A stretch of 10,918 nt of DNA from an uncultured Odoribacter sp. (GTDB lineage Bacteria; Bacteroidota; Bacteroidia; Bacteroidales; Marinifilaceae): NCBI GenBank assembly GCA_900548135.1, contig URJC01000058.1, positions 1-10,918 on the forward strand, written 5' to 3'. Position 1 is the first letter of the stretch. Each line of letters starts with the position of its first letter. Made by a program: the position numbers and the translations under genes. Below the pieces are notes generated by a model. It did no database searches. It saw only the letters and a list, made by a program, of their open reading frames with translations, and had not been told where the DNA came from. This document shows positions 1 through 6,518 of the stretch, one piece after another.

Positions 1-315
1 CCATGAATTGAAAGCACTCAATGCACGGAACGGTTTCGAGGAAACCACAGCCTTCGAAGACAACACTTTGCCTGCCGGATGATCCAGATCGATTGTCTGC
101 GCCACCCCTTCCTGCATATAGGTCGGGCCCACAATCAACCGGTTGCCCTGTTTGATAAATCCGTTTATACCATAAATTCCGGTTTGGGATAAATCCGCCA
201 AACGAATTGCCTCCACCTGTTCGCTCTTTACTGCATTCAGGCTTTCGTCATTCAGATAACGATCGGAGCACCCGAGTACGATGCCGCCGAACAGCACATA
301 TAATATTCCTTTCAT
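1..315 (-). CDS. lipoprotein next to a NVEALA peptide gene (partial, 3' end outside window)
   Basis: Translating the minus strand from the ATG at 315 gives 105 residues without a stop up to the window edge. The N-terminus is a lipoprotein signal: a short hydrophobic stretch (residues 4-15) ending in V-L-G-C, so Cys16 would be the lipidated first residue, followed by Ser-Asp. The visible mature part contains short strand-like segments such as GINGFIKQGNRLIVG, which resemble the blades of TolB-like six-bladed beta-propeller lipoproteins (the BF3164 type) that commonly sit beside NVEALA genes in Bacteroidales. That family assignment is an inference from the context and a partial sequence. The start codon lies 3 bases after the stop of the NVEALA gene, so the two are almost certainly co-transcribed. 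No function is established; an envelope or cell-surface role is likely. Confidence 0.7.
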   Translation of the reverse strand, partial: MKGILYVLFGGIVLGCSDRYLNDESLNAVKSEQVEAIRLADLSQTGIYGINGFIKQGNRLIVGPTYMQEGVAQTIDLDHPAGKVLSSKAVVSSKPFRALSAFNSW

Positions 316-318
316 GAT

Positions 319-549
319 TTAATCGATTATCGCAACTTTATCTCTTTCAATTCTGTTTATGAAACAAAAACCTATCGCCGGGACACAGGGATAATACGGG
401 TTTTCAGACTCAGAAGAGGTCAAAGCCTCTACATTTTCTTTCATTAACACGCTCCAGTTTGTGGTTTGACAAACACTCAGGTTTATACTGGTGACCACGC
501 CCGCCACCAACAATACAAGTCCGACAATTTTCAAATATTTTTTCTTCAT
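319..549 (-). CDS. NVEALA-family secreted peptide precursor
   Basis: This encodes 76 residues. A Lys-rich start (MKKKYLK) precedes a hydrophobic signal or membrane segment at residues 8-24. The motif N-V-E-A-L lies at 39-43, followed by Thr44 in place of the usual Ala, and then a 32-residue tail with two cysteines (Cys55, Cys62); a third cysteine (Cys27) lies before the motif. This is the layout of the NVEALA family, small exported proteins found almost only in Bacteroidetes and often beside propeller lipoproteins. What the family does is not settled. The motif behaves like a leader/core boundary, so the Cys-containing tail may be the mature product (inference). The gene is divergent from the histidine kinase gene at 658 and is followed after 3 bases by the lipoprotein gene. 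Confidence 0.85.
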   Translation of the reverse strand: MKKKYLKIVGLVLLVAGVVTSINLSVCQTTNWSVLMKENVEALTSSESENPYYPCVPAIGFCFINRIERDKVAIID

Positions 550-569
550 AATACACCTTATTTTTTTTG

Positions 570-577
570 CAAAGATG
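570..577 (-). promoter_or_regulatory. candidate -7 box for the NVEALA-lipoprotein operon
   Basis: On the minus strand 577-570 reads CATCTTTG, one mismatch from the Bacteroidetes -7 consensus TAnnTTTG. It would start the transcript about 12-15 bases before the ATG at 549, a leader length similar to that inferred for the divergent kinase gene. No clear -33 box is seen; the A/T-rich stretch at 591-600 occupies that place. A weak -33 would fit a promoter needing an activator bound at the repeats at 605-624. Confidence 0.35.
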
Positions 578-604
578 AATATATTTACTAAAAAAATTAA
601 ATAT

Positions 605-624
605 CAGGGTTGCTTCAGGGTTGC
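605..624. repeat. phased direct repeat, probable response-regulator binding site
   Basis: The 9-bp word CAGGGTTGC occurs perfectly at 605-613 and again at 616-624, a period of 11 bp, about one helical turn. Tandem direct repeats with 10-11 bp spacing are the standard target of OmpR/PhoB-family dimers, and such a regulator is encoded 1.4 kb downstream. The first copy contains the putative -33 TTG of the kinase promoter. Seen from the opposite side, the pair lies roughly 40-60 bases upstream of the inferred NVEALA start. The site could therefore give autoregulation rightwards and activation leftwards. The repeat is directly visible; the binding role is inferred. Confidence 0.55.
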
Positions 625-640
625 GAATTTTATAATTTTG
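610..640 (+). promoter_or_regulatory. Bacteroidetes-type promoter of the histidine kinase-response regulator operon
   Basis: A perfect -7 box TAATTTTG (fits TAnnTTTG) lies at 633-640, with a -33 TTG at 610-612 and a 20-bp spacer between them. Transcription would start near 645, leaving only about 13 bases before the ATG at 658. The promoter lies inside the longer in-frame extension that begins at 610, which argues that translation starts at 658. Confidence 0.6.
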
Positions 641-657
641 CAGACACAAAAAAGAAT

Positions 658-1992
658 ATGGACAAACGTTTAAGATTTATCATACTCCTGACGATTTGCA
701 TCATTCTGGGCAATCAATTCGTTCACTTGTATCAACTATACAAGATCGAACAAATTCAATACATCCATCGGCAAAACGAACTGATCAACGGGGCTCTCTA
801 CGAATTCGGCATGAAACACACGGATGTTGAGAGTGTTTTCAGCTTCAACGCCTCTACGAATAAATTAATCTATGTAATAAACCATAAGAAAAAAAGTTTC
901 CAATTAAATACAAAAGACGATATCCGGCAAATTTCTCAACAAAGTCGTTATGATATCCGGAATCCCCGATCATGGACGTTAAAAAACTTCTACACCTATT
1001 TACAGGCGAAACAAGATTCCACACAAATAAAGACGCTCTCTCTGCAAGACAGTACCGGACAAATTACAGCTTCCTACCCGGCTCATCTTGAAACATTGCC
1101 TTTGTTTCCGGAATATCGGGAACCTCTCGGTTTTATCTCCGGTGATACCTTATACGCCACATATCGCTTTCCCCTCCTTGTATTTATTCGATCGGTTATT
1201 GGGCAAATTATTATCACCATCATTATTTCCGCCCTGCTTACTATTTGTACCATTAATCTCTGGCAGACCATCCGTAATGAAAAAAAGAGGGGAGAATACC
1301 GGGAATTATTCATCCATAATCTCGTACACGACTTGAAACGTCCTGTCACCAATCAGATTAAAACCTGTTACCTGCTCCGGGAGGTACTTCCCGAAGAATC
1401 GATCCCTTTGCTCGAACAAAGCCAGCAACAACTCAACGAGATGTTGCAAACGATCAACCGGATGTTGCTCCAATCTACGGATGCCCACGGATTACGACTA
1501 AATATCCGGGAAATCGATCTCCGCGAAATGCTGGAAGCATCGGCACAACCCGATCGTTGGAACAGGCAAACAGACAAACAAGTCGATATTCAAGTCGACT
1601 TCCGGCCGGAAAACCCGGTCATTACGGGAGACGATCATTTTTTGTTCGCCGTTTTCCAGAATTTTATCGACAATGCTTTCAAATACTCCGGTAAGCAGGT
1701 GAAGATACAAATCACCTGTACCGAACCGGATACCCGGCATCTGCAAGTCAGGATAAAAGACAACGGATTCGGTATTTCTTCCCAAAATCTGAAACACGTA
1801 TTCGAACGTTACCACCGGGGAGATCAGCAAGACAACCGGAAAATCAAAGGCCACGGTCAGGGATTGTATTACGCCCGGACCGTCATTCTCGCACACGGAG
1901 GAGAAATCGGCATCGAAAGTGAAGAAGGCAAAGGGACGGCCGTCATAGTCACTTTACCCCGGAAAGCCCATATCAAAAAGAAATATAAATAA
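658..1992 (+). CDS. membrane sensor histidine kinase
   Basis: A 444-residue kinase. Membrane helix 1 is at about residues 5-24, an extracytoplasmic sensor region of about 150 residues follows, and helix 2 is at about 174-201. There is no obvious HAMP domain before the dimerisation/phosphoacceptor helix, where the motif HDLKRP gives the phosphorylated His224. The ATPase domain has the N-box (Asn335, Asn339 in NFIDNAFKYS), the G1 box DNGFGIS from Asp368, FERYHRGD, and the glycine box GHGQGL from Gly398. All catalytic motifs are intact. The architecture resembles Bacteroides RprX-type kinases, but identity with RprX cannot be claimed. An in-frame extension to 610 is rejected because the promoter lies inside it; the ATG at 658 directly precedes a typical MDKRLRFIILL membrane start. 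The partner regulator begins 8 bases after the stop. The stimulus is unknown. Confidence 0.92.
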   Translation: MDKRLRFIILLTICIILGNQFVHLYQLYKIEQIQYIHRQNELINGALYEFGMKHTDVESVFSFNASTNKLIYVINHKKKSFQLNTKDDIRQISQQSRYDIRNPRSWTLKNFYTYLQAKQDSTQIKTLSLQDSTGQITASYPAHLETLPLFPEYREPLGFISGDTLYATYRFPLLVFIRSVIGQIIITIIISALLTICTINLWQTIRNEKKRGEYRELFIHNLVHDLKRPVTNQIKTCYLLREVLPEESIPLLEQSQQQLNEMLQTINRMLLQSTDAHGLRLNIREIDLREMLEASAQPDRWNRQTDKQVDIQVDFRPENPVITGDDHFLFAVFQNFIDNAFKYSGKQVKIQITCTEPDTRHLQVRIKDNGFGISSQNLKHVFERYHRGDQQDNRKIKGHGQGLYYARTVILAHGGEIGIESEEGKGTAVIVTLPRKAHIKKKYK

Positions 1993-2000
1993 TAACGGAC

Positions 2001-2708
2001 ATGGATGAGGCGAAAATCAGCATTCTTTATGCCGAAGACGATGAATTCGGAGCGAAATTGACAAAAACAATTCTCGAAAAAGAGAATTTTGAAGTCGAAA
2101 TTGTATCGGATGGTTCAGAAGCCTGGAAGGCTTATAAGGAGCGGAAACCGGATATCCTCCTGCTCGACCTGGATATGCCGGGGAAAGACGGTCTGGAAAT
2201 AACCCGGCTGGTCAGGGAACACGATCAGCAAACACCCATCCTCGTATACACCACTCACGGAGAACCTGCTAAAGAAGTAGCCGTACTGGATGCCGGAGCC
2301 GACGAATTTATCAATAAAGAAAGGCCTCCCGAAGTTTTGATAGCATATATGAAACGAGTCCGGGAAAAAATAAAAAAATGCATGAATATTCCCCATTTGT
2401 ACCGACTCTCAGACCATACCACTTATAATAGTATAACCCGGGAACTGATCATAGACGGAATAACCACACAATTGAAGACGATCGACGGACGCTTTCTGCA
2501 ATTGTTATGCGCGAAGAATCACGAAGTAAGCAGCAAGTCTTATCTTATCCACGGGATATGGGGTAAGGCGGACATAAACAAAGAACCGGAGCTGAAAAAA
2601 TATGCCAGCCGGGTACGGGCAAATCTGAAAACCGATCCTAGCCTGAAAATAGAATTCAGGGACGACGGTTACATACTCATGTCTGTCAGCGGCCACATGC
2701 AGCAGTAA
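2001..2708 (+). CDS. OmpR/PhoB-family response regulator
   Basis: A 235-residue two-domain regulator. The receiver domain (about 1-118) has the acidic pocket Glu12-Asp13-Asp14, the phosphoacceptor Asp56 in LLLDLDMPG, the switch Thr84 or Thr85 and Lys106 in INKE. A winged-helix DNA-binding domain (about 140-230) follows, recognisable from the KTIDGRFLQLL start, the YASRVRANLK recognition-helix region and the final wing hairpin FRDDGYIL. It lies 8 bases after the kinase stop, so the two form a cognate pair: His224 of the kinase should phosphorylate Asp56. The likely target is the phased direct repeat upstream of the operon. The last 23 bases overlap the convergent miaA gene, and no terminator is visible after the stop, so transcripts probably run antisense into miaA. 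Confidence 0.92.
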   Translation: MDEAKISILYAEDDEFGAKLTKTILEKENFEVEIVSDGSEAWKAYKERKPDILLLDLDMPGKDGLEITRLVREHDQQTPILVYTTHGEPAKEVAVLDAGADEFINKERPPEVLIAYMKRVREKIKKCMNIPHLYRLSDHTTYNSITRELIIDGITTQLKTIDGRFLQLLCAKNHEVSSKSYLIHGIWGKADINKEPELKKYASRVRANLKTDPSLKIEFRDDGYILMSVSGHMQQ

Positions 2709-3588
2709 TTGCCTCTACGATACCCTCGTAATCATCGGGATGAAACCAGCGGATATCATCATCGCGCCGGAACCAGGACAATTGTTTGCGGGCATAACGC
2801 CGGGAATTGCGTTTGATCAAGCGGACGGCTTCGGCATAATCGGTCTTTCCCTCGAAGTAATCGAACAGTTCTTTATAACCTACGGTATTCAAGGCATTCA
2901 AATGACGCAAAGGCCACAACTGCCGGGCTTCATCTTCCAATCCTTCCTCCAGCATCAGGTCTACCCGTTGGTCTATCCGTCCATACAATTCTTCCCGTTC
3001 CCGGTTCAATCCGATACGAATAATACGGAATCCCCTGTCTTTAGGCGTATTCGTCCGCAAAGAGGAATAGGGTACCCCAGCCATCCGGCAAACTTCTACG
3101 GCATGAAGTACCCGCTTGCCATTATTCAGGTCTACCTGCTCATAAAATACCGGATCTAATTCCTTTAGCATCAAACGGATAGCCTCTATACCCTCCCGCT
3201 CGTATATTTCTGTCAGTTCAGCCCGTAACTCAGGAGCTATGGTAGGAATATCGTCAATGCCTTTACATACTGCATCAATATAAAGCATGGAACCTCCCGT
3301 CATAAGCACGACTTTCTGACTTTCAAATAGTTCCCGGATCTTTGCCAGAGCATCCACCTCAAACTGCCAGGAATTGTAATAATCCCGAACCGATAAAGTC
3401 TGGATAAAATAATGCGGGACTGTTGCTAATTGCTCATCTGAAGGCACTGCTGTACCTATTCGCATTTCTTTGTATATCTGACGGGAATCACAGGATAGAA
3501 TGGACGTATGAAAATGCCGTGCCAATCGGATACTTAAATCAGTCTTCCCCACTCCTGTCGGTCCTAGCAAAACAATCAAAGTCTTCAT
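2686..3588 (-). CDS. miaA: tRNA dimethylallyltransferase
   Basis: MiaA transfers a dimethylallyl group from dimethylallyl diphosphate to N6 of adenosine 37 in tRNAs reading UNN codons. The 300-residue length fits the family. The P-loop GPTGVGKT is at residues 9-16, followed by the DSRQIYK substrate motif (Asp34-Lys40), GTAVPS, and GGSMLYIDA, a variant of the usual GGTGLY. The region AVEVCRMAG and the C-terminal basic segment RRYARKQLSWFRRD match the family, the latter contacting tRNA. The in-frame stretch back to 3696 is rejected: it covers the upstream terminator, and MKTLIVLLGPTG is the normal start. A weak -7 candidate (TAATTTTT, 3604-3597 on the minus strand) suggests a separate promoter after that terminator. 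The gene overlaps the response-regulator gene tail to tail by 23 bases. Confidence 0.95.
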   Translation of the reverse strand: MKTLIVLLGPTGVGKTDLSIRLARHFHTSILSCDSRQIYKEMRIGTAVPSDEQLATVPHYFIQTLSVRDYYNSWQFEVDALAKIRELFESQKVVLMTGGSMLYIDAVCKGIDDIPTIAPELRAELTEIYEREGIEAIRLMLKELDPVFYEQVDLNNGKRVLHAVEVCRMAGVPYSSLRTNTPKDRGFRIIRIGLNREREELYGRIDQRVDLMLEEGLEDEARQLWPLRHLNALNTVGYKELFDYFEGKTDYAEAVRLIKRNSRRYARKQLSWFRRDDDIRWFHPDDYEGIVEAITAACGR

Positions 3589-3640
3589 GATACAGTAAAA
3601 ATTATTTCTCTTTGGAATAAATTCCCCGATAACGCTTTGT

Positions 3641-3685
3641 AAAAAAAATAAATTGACCGGAAACCTGTTATCAGATTCCGGCCAA
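3641..3685 (-). terminator. intrinsic terminator after the pRiA4b ORF-3-like gene
   Basis: The inverted arms 3676-3685 and 3653-3662 form a 10-bp stem. In the leftward transcript, TTGGCCGGAA pairs with TTCCGGTCAA, including one G-U pair, around a 13-base loop. A T-rich run (complement of 3641-3650) follows two bases later. It lies 33 bases after the stop at 3718 and before miaA, so it should end the aminotransferase-to-ORF-3 transcript and separate miaA from it. Confidence 0.8.
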
Positions 3686-3717
3686 TCCAAAACCATTAGT
3701 CCAAAAACTGTAGATCC

Positions 3718-4362
3718 TTACAGCTTATCTATGTAATCATCCAGGCTCTCATAACGGTCATCGTACCCCCCTTCTCCGTCTTCTCCGTAATCATCCCCAT
3801 ATTCCTCATCATCTCCAAAACGATAATCCTCATCTTCATCATCCCCTCCTTTCCTACTCCGACGTTTTCCTCCTCCGAATTCCTCCATAAAACTGTCATC
3901 ATACTCATCCTCATCTTTGTCAAATTCCCAGTCTTCATTGACATCGTATTCAGTCTGTTGGGGAAGGTCACCTTCACAATATACACAAAGCGGTAATACA
4001 TCGGCTGAATCACCAATATATTCCCCGGCATATTCTATTTTCAGATACTTATTTGCAAAAAAATCATAAACATATTCCAATTCGATACAACTGGCATTCA
4101 CCACTTCCCGGATAGTCGTCACGTCCATGACTAAAGTAGCATTTTCATCATCATCTTCAGCCGACATTTCCATCAGAGCAATTTCTCTTCCCCGGTTTCC
4201 CATTTTATCCAATGTAAAGAAAGAAGCCATCTGGGAACTGTCAAATCCCAATGTTTCTACAATTTTATCGTGGAACTGCTGAAAGGTCTGTTCCCCATTG
4301 ATAGCAATCTCACACCTAAAGTCATTACTGTCTGGTTTACTGATTTCAAATCTGTAGTCCAT
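3718..4362 (-). CDS. pRiA4b ORF-3 / IS1096 TnpR-like family protein with acidic tail
   Basis: A 214-residue protein. The first about 130 residues look like the plasmid pRiA4b ORF-3 fold (also annotated as IS1096 passenger TnpR family): a beta-strand start (MDYRFEIS), a central FQQFHDKIVETLGFD helix, the LDKMGNRG segment and the strand-rich LEYVYDFF region. A CVYC pair (Cys126, Cys129) ends this domain. From about residue 138 the chain becomes extremely rich in Asp, Glu, Gly and Tyr, broken only by the basic patch KRRSRK (166-171), and is probably disordered. No transposase or recombinase catalytic motif is visible, so the transposon-linked family name should not be read as evidence of mobility. 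It starts 12 bases after the CCC-motif gene and ends before a clear terminator. Function unknown. Confidence 0.75.
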   Translation of the reverse strand: MDYRFEISKPDSNDFRCEIAINGEQTFQQFHDKIVETLGFDSSQMASFFTLDKMGNRGREIALMEMSAEDDDENATLVMDVTTIREVVNASCIELEYVYDFFANKYLKIEYAGEYIGDSADVLPLCVYCEGDLPQQTEYDVNEDWEFDKDEDEYDDSFMEEFGGGKRRSRKGGDDEDEDYRFGDDEEYGDDYGEDGEGGYDDRYESLDDYIDKL

Positions 4363-4374
4363 AATATTTCATTT

Positions 4375-4701
4375 TTACAATCCGCAAGATAAAGCACCCA
4401 AACCTATAGCCATTACCCCCATTAAAATTAAAATCCAGAATACAAATATAAATGAAGCAATACAAATGGCAATAATTCCGCAAATACGCCCCGAATTCAC
4501 ATTTTTATACGAACTTTCCGTATATACGTCCGGAGAGGCCAGGTAATTTTTTCTCTGACCGTTTGCCATCACCACTGTAATGATTCCCAGAATCAAACCA
4601 ATAATACCATAACACCAGCAAAAAACAAGGGATAATATCCCTAAAACCAGTATGGTCGTTGCATTCGGCAAATCCTGCTTCGGATTATTCATGATTTCCA
4701 T
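4375..4701 (-). CDS. small DUF4190 / CCC-motif-like membrane protein
   Basis: This gives 108 residues with two hydrophobic hairpins: helix pair 1 around residues 16-46, where the sequence reads GILSLVFCWCYGIIGLILGII, and helix pair 2 around 72-104 near the C-terminus. A polar loop (ANGQRKNYLASPDVYTESS) lies between them. The Gly-rich, Cys-containing first hairpin and the size match the DUF4190/CCC-motif membrane proteins common in Bacteroidetes. Their function is unknown. The ATG at 4701 has an AAGG nine bases upstream, which overlaps the stop of the preceding DUF2752 gene; a second ATG at 4692 is also possible. Confidence 0.72.
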   Translation of the reverse strand: MEIMNNPKQDLPNATTILVLGILSLVFCWCYGIIGLILGIITVVMANGQRKNYLASPDVYTESSYKNVNSGRICGIIAICIASFIFVFWILILMGVMAIGLGALSCGL

Positions 4702-4712
4702 AGTTTTACACC

Positions 4713-5072
4713 TTAATAAGTTTTAACAATTAGTTTGAACAAATATGAAATTAATATCGTTAGTAAACAAACAAAACCCATATTTTTTAATAGTCTGTCC
4801 GATATTTTTTTCATACCAGTCCTCCGGACTATTATTAATACAATAAACACTCCCAATGGAAGTAAACCGGGCCATAAACAAAATGCTTCTCTCACTTCTC
4901 CGCGTAGCAACAACAACAAGGCCCGCTGAAATCCACAACCAGGACATATAACCCCGAATATTTCCCTGAACAAACAAGGCAATTGATGTGTTTCCAACCA
5001 TTCGAGCATAACATACGCTGAAAAAAGAACTATGTTTCGTTGAAAATCAAGAATAGCAAACCATCCAGACAT
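4713..5072 (-). CDS. DUF2752 family membrane protein
   Basis: A 119-residue protein with the family hallmark CPGCGFQRA at residues 43-51 (Cys43, Cys46, Arg50). Hydrophobic segments follow at about 66-83 (LWPGLLPLGVFIVLIIV) and 97-116. The motif places a Cys pair at the membrane, but no biochemical role is established for the family. The start is uncertain: the ATG at 5072 lies 16 bases after the stop of the aminotransferase gene and is preceded by GAAAG, whereas the ATG at 5009 (MLEWLETHQLPC) would give a 98-residue product that fits the usual family N-terminus at least as well. The downstream CCC-motif gene begins 11 bases after its stop, suggesting co-transcription and translational coupling. 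Confidence 0.8.
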   Translation of the reverse strand: MSGWFAILDFQRNIVLFSAYVMLEWLETHQLPCLFREIFGVICPGCGFQRALLLLLRGEVREAFCLWPGLLPLGVFIVLIIVRRTGMKKISDRLLKNMGFVCLLTILISYLFKLIVKTY

Positions 5073-5088
5073 CTTTCAGCACAGACCA

Positions 5089-6212
5089 TTATTTCCTGTT
5101 TTTTACTTCCAGTATGTCCATCGCCTCCTTCACTAAATTCAGGTTAGCCTGTGTCCCCATATGTCCGATCCGGAATACTTCGCCGGCAAGGCAACCGTAA
5201 TTTCCTCCAACCACCAGTCCTTCTTCGCGCAAACGCTTATCCAGCTCTTTCCAGGAAATCCATGAAGGCACATATACCGCAGTCACCGTAGAAGAAGGCA
5301 CGGCATCAGGAGCAGGATATAACTTCAATCCCATGGCCGTAATTCTTTTGCGGCAATATTCAGCCACTTGTTGATGCCGGACAATGCCATTCATACTGTA
5401 TCCAAAATAGTGAATGAAAAGGGTATAGCCAACCCTTCTTCCAGCAATAATTCGCATGCCCGGTACAGCTGGGCCATTCCCTGCCAATAGGGAGTATAGG
5501 GAAAATAAGCACTTTTTACAGCCGTACGGAACGGCAACAAAGCATCATAACCGACATACCCAACCTCCTCAGCAATTTCCCAGGCCTGCTCGCTCACTGA
5601 CAAAAAAGCCATAGAAGCCGGAGCAGACAAACATTTCTGGGAAGCTCCCAGGCATAAATCCACTTTCCACTCATCCGTCTTCACAACACTCCCGCCAATC
5701 CCCGAAACTGCATCAACATACAACAAAGGCACTCCATATTTTTCCTTCAATTCTCCGATCTGAGCTACAGGATTCATGGTTCCGCTGGGAGTCTCATTTT
5801 GAACCATAGTGATCATTTTCGGCTGAAACTCACGGATAGCCTTTTCAATCAGCTCAAAATCAGTAAATGTTTCATCAAAACCAAAACCAAGTGTCTTCAC
5901 CTCACATCCCAAAGATTCAGCCATTCCCCCTATGCCATATCCGAAGAGGCCTGTTGACAAAGCCAACACTTTATCCCCGGGCAAAAGGCAACTTTTCAGG
6001 GCACTCCACAAAGCCAGCATCCCCTCACCCGTCTGGATCACCACATTATTCTTCGTCCGCATGATTTTACGTAAGGCTTTTTCCGTCGCTTTATACAACT
6101 CTATATAATCTTTTTCCAGATCGGCAGAACCAAAATTAACTTGCCCCGATTCCAGTACTTCCCGGGATACTGAAACCGGCCCCGGAACCATAGGAATTTG
6201 ATATGTTTTCAT
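5089..6212 (-). pseudogene. class V aminotransferase (alanine-glyoxylate / serine-pyruvate type), frame-disrupted
   Basis: Two reading frames together make one PLP enzyme of the class V family, which moves amino groups between Ala or Ser and glyoxylate or pyruvate; the substrate cannot be told here. The first part starts at ATG 6212 (MKTYQIPMVPGPVSVS) and carries QTGEG, Asp167 in YVDAVSG and the PLP Lys193 in GASQKCLSAP. It runs to EEGL (residue 261) and stops at 5391-5393. The second part resumes in another frame at 5394 with NGIVRHQQVAEYC and runs to the normal C-terminus, including GNYGCLAGEVFRIGHMG. Compared with homologues, in which EEGL is followed at once by E-N-x-x-x-x-H, positions 5395-5429 hold 35 extra bases; without them the protein would be about 362 residues, the normal size. 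All else is conserved, so the break is recent, or an error. The first product alone lacks the C-terminal domain. Confidence 0.8.
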
Positions 6213-6230
6213 GTCTTCAATTTTTAGTTG

Positions 6231-6264
6231 CAAAAATATCTTTTTAACTGATTAATAACGCAAA
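6231..6264 (-). promoter_or_regulatory. candidate promoter of the leftward aminotransferase operon
   Basis: On the minus strand 6238-6231 reads TATTTTTG, a perfect TAnnTTTG -7 box. A TTTG (complement of 6261-6264) lies 22 bp upstream, slightly wider than the usual 19-21. The transcript would start a dozen or so bases before the ATG at 6212, which supports that start over an in-frame TTG at 6233. Confidence 0.45.
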
Positions 6265-6485
6265 ATTCCTCAAGAATGATACAAATGATCTCAATTTCTC
6301 TAATCTTATTCCTTCTCCCCCCTCCATTCCCATTTTCTCTCCCGTCTTTTATCCTTAATCGTTACTTTGAATTGCAAACCCTCTTCGTTAGTTTCTCCTT
6401 ATTCTTCCTCCCGTATCCTTTATCGATTATCCTCCCTTTTACTGGTTTTATTCATCGGTTTCTAGTTTTTAGTTGATAAATAATG

Positions 6486-6493
6486 TATATTTG
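6486..6493 (+). promoter_or_regulatory. -7 box of the rsfS-ftsH operon promoter
   Basis: TATATTTG fits TAnnTTTG exactly. Transcription would start near 6498-6500, about 20 bases before the rsfS ATG at 6519. The -33 region is T-rich without a clear TTTG at the right spacing. Confidence 0.45.
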
Positions 6494-6518
6494 TAGCTTG
6501 AAAAAGTTATAACTAAAA

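Larger units (their letters stand above)
6213..6518. other. gene-free divergent intergenic region, pyrimidine-rich
   Basis: This 306-base stretch separates the leftward aminotransferase from the rightward rsfS. It carries a promoter near each end. Between about 6290 and 6470 the plus strand is overwhelmingly C and T, with runs such as CTTCTCCCCCCTCC. A near-repeat is present: TTTTTAACTGATTAATAACG at 6241-6260 and TTTTTAGTTGATAAATAATG at 6466-6485 agree at 16 of 20 positions. The exact word TTTTTAGTTG also occurs at 6221-6230 and 6466-6475. A hydrophobic open frame at 6276-6476 follows from the pyrimidine bias and is not believed. No tRNA, riboswitch or strong hairpin is recognised. Confidence 0.6.

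Noticed and set aside
610..657. In-frame upstream extension of the histidine kinase (16 extra residues)
   Set aside because: The extension contains the promoter -7 box at 633-640, and the residues do not fit a signal-anchor start; the ATG at 658 does.
3589..3696. In-frame upstream extension of miaA (36 extra residues)
   Set aside because: It runs through the intrinsic terminator at 3641-3685, and MiaA normally begins a few residues before its P-loop.
3718..4362. Reading the 'IS1096 TnpR-like' name as evidence for a mobile element
   Set aside because: No transposase, terminal inverted repeats or target duplication are seen around the gene; the flanking genes are ordinary chromosomal ones.
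5400..5432. Programmed -1 ribosomal frameshift joining the two aminotransferase frames at CCCTTTT
   Set aside because: In the upstream frame the codons are ATA CCC TTT TCA, so the slippery heptamer pattern X XXY YYZ is not met and tRNA re-pairing would be poor. A shift would also leave about 12 residues foreign to the family.
6276..6476. A 66-residue hydrophobic open frame on the plus strand in the intergenic region
   Set aside because: It is produced by the C/T-rich strand, which encodes Phe, Leu, Ser and Pro by default. It has no ribosome-binding sequence or family resemblance and lies between two promoters.
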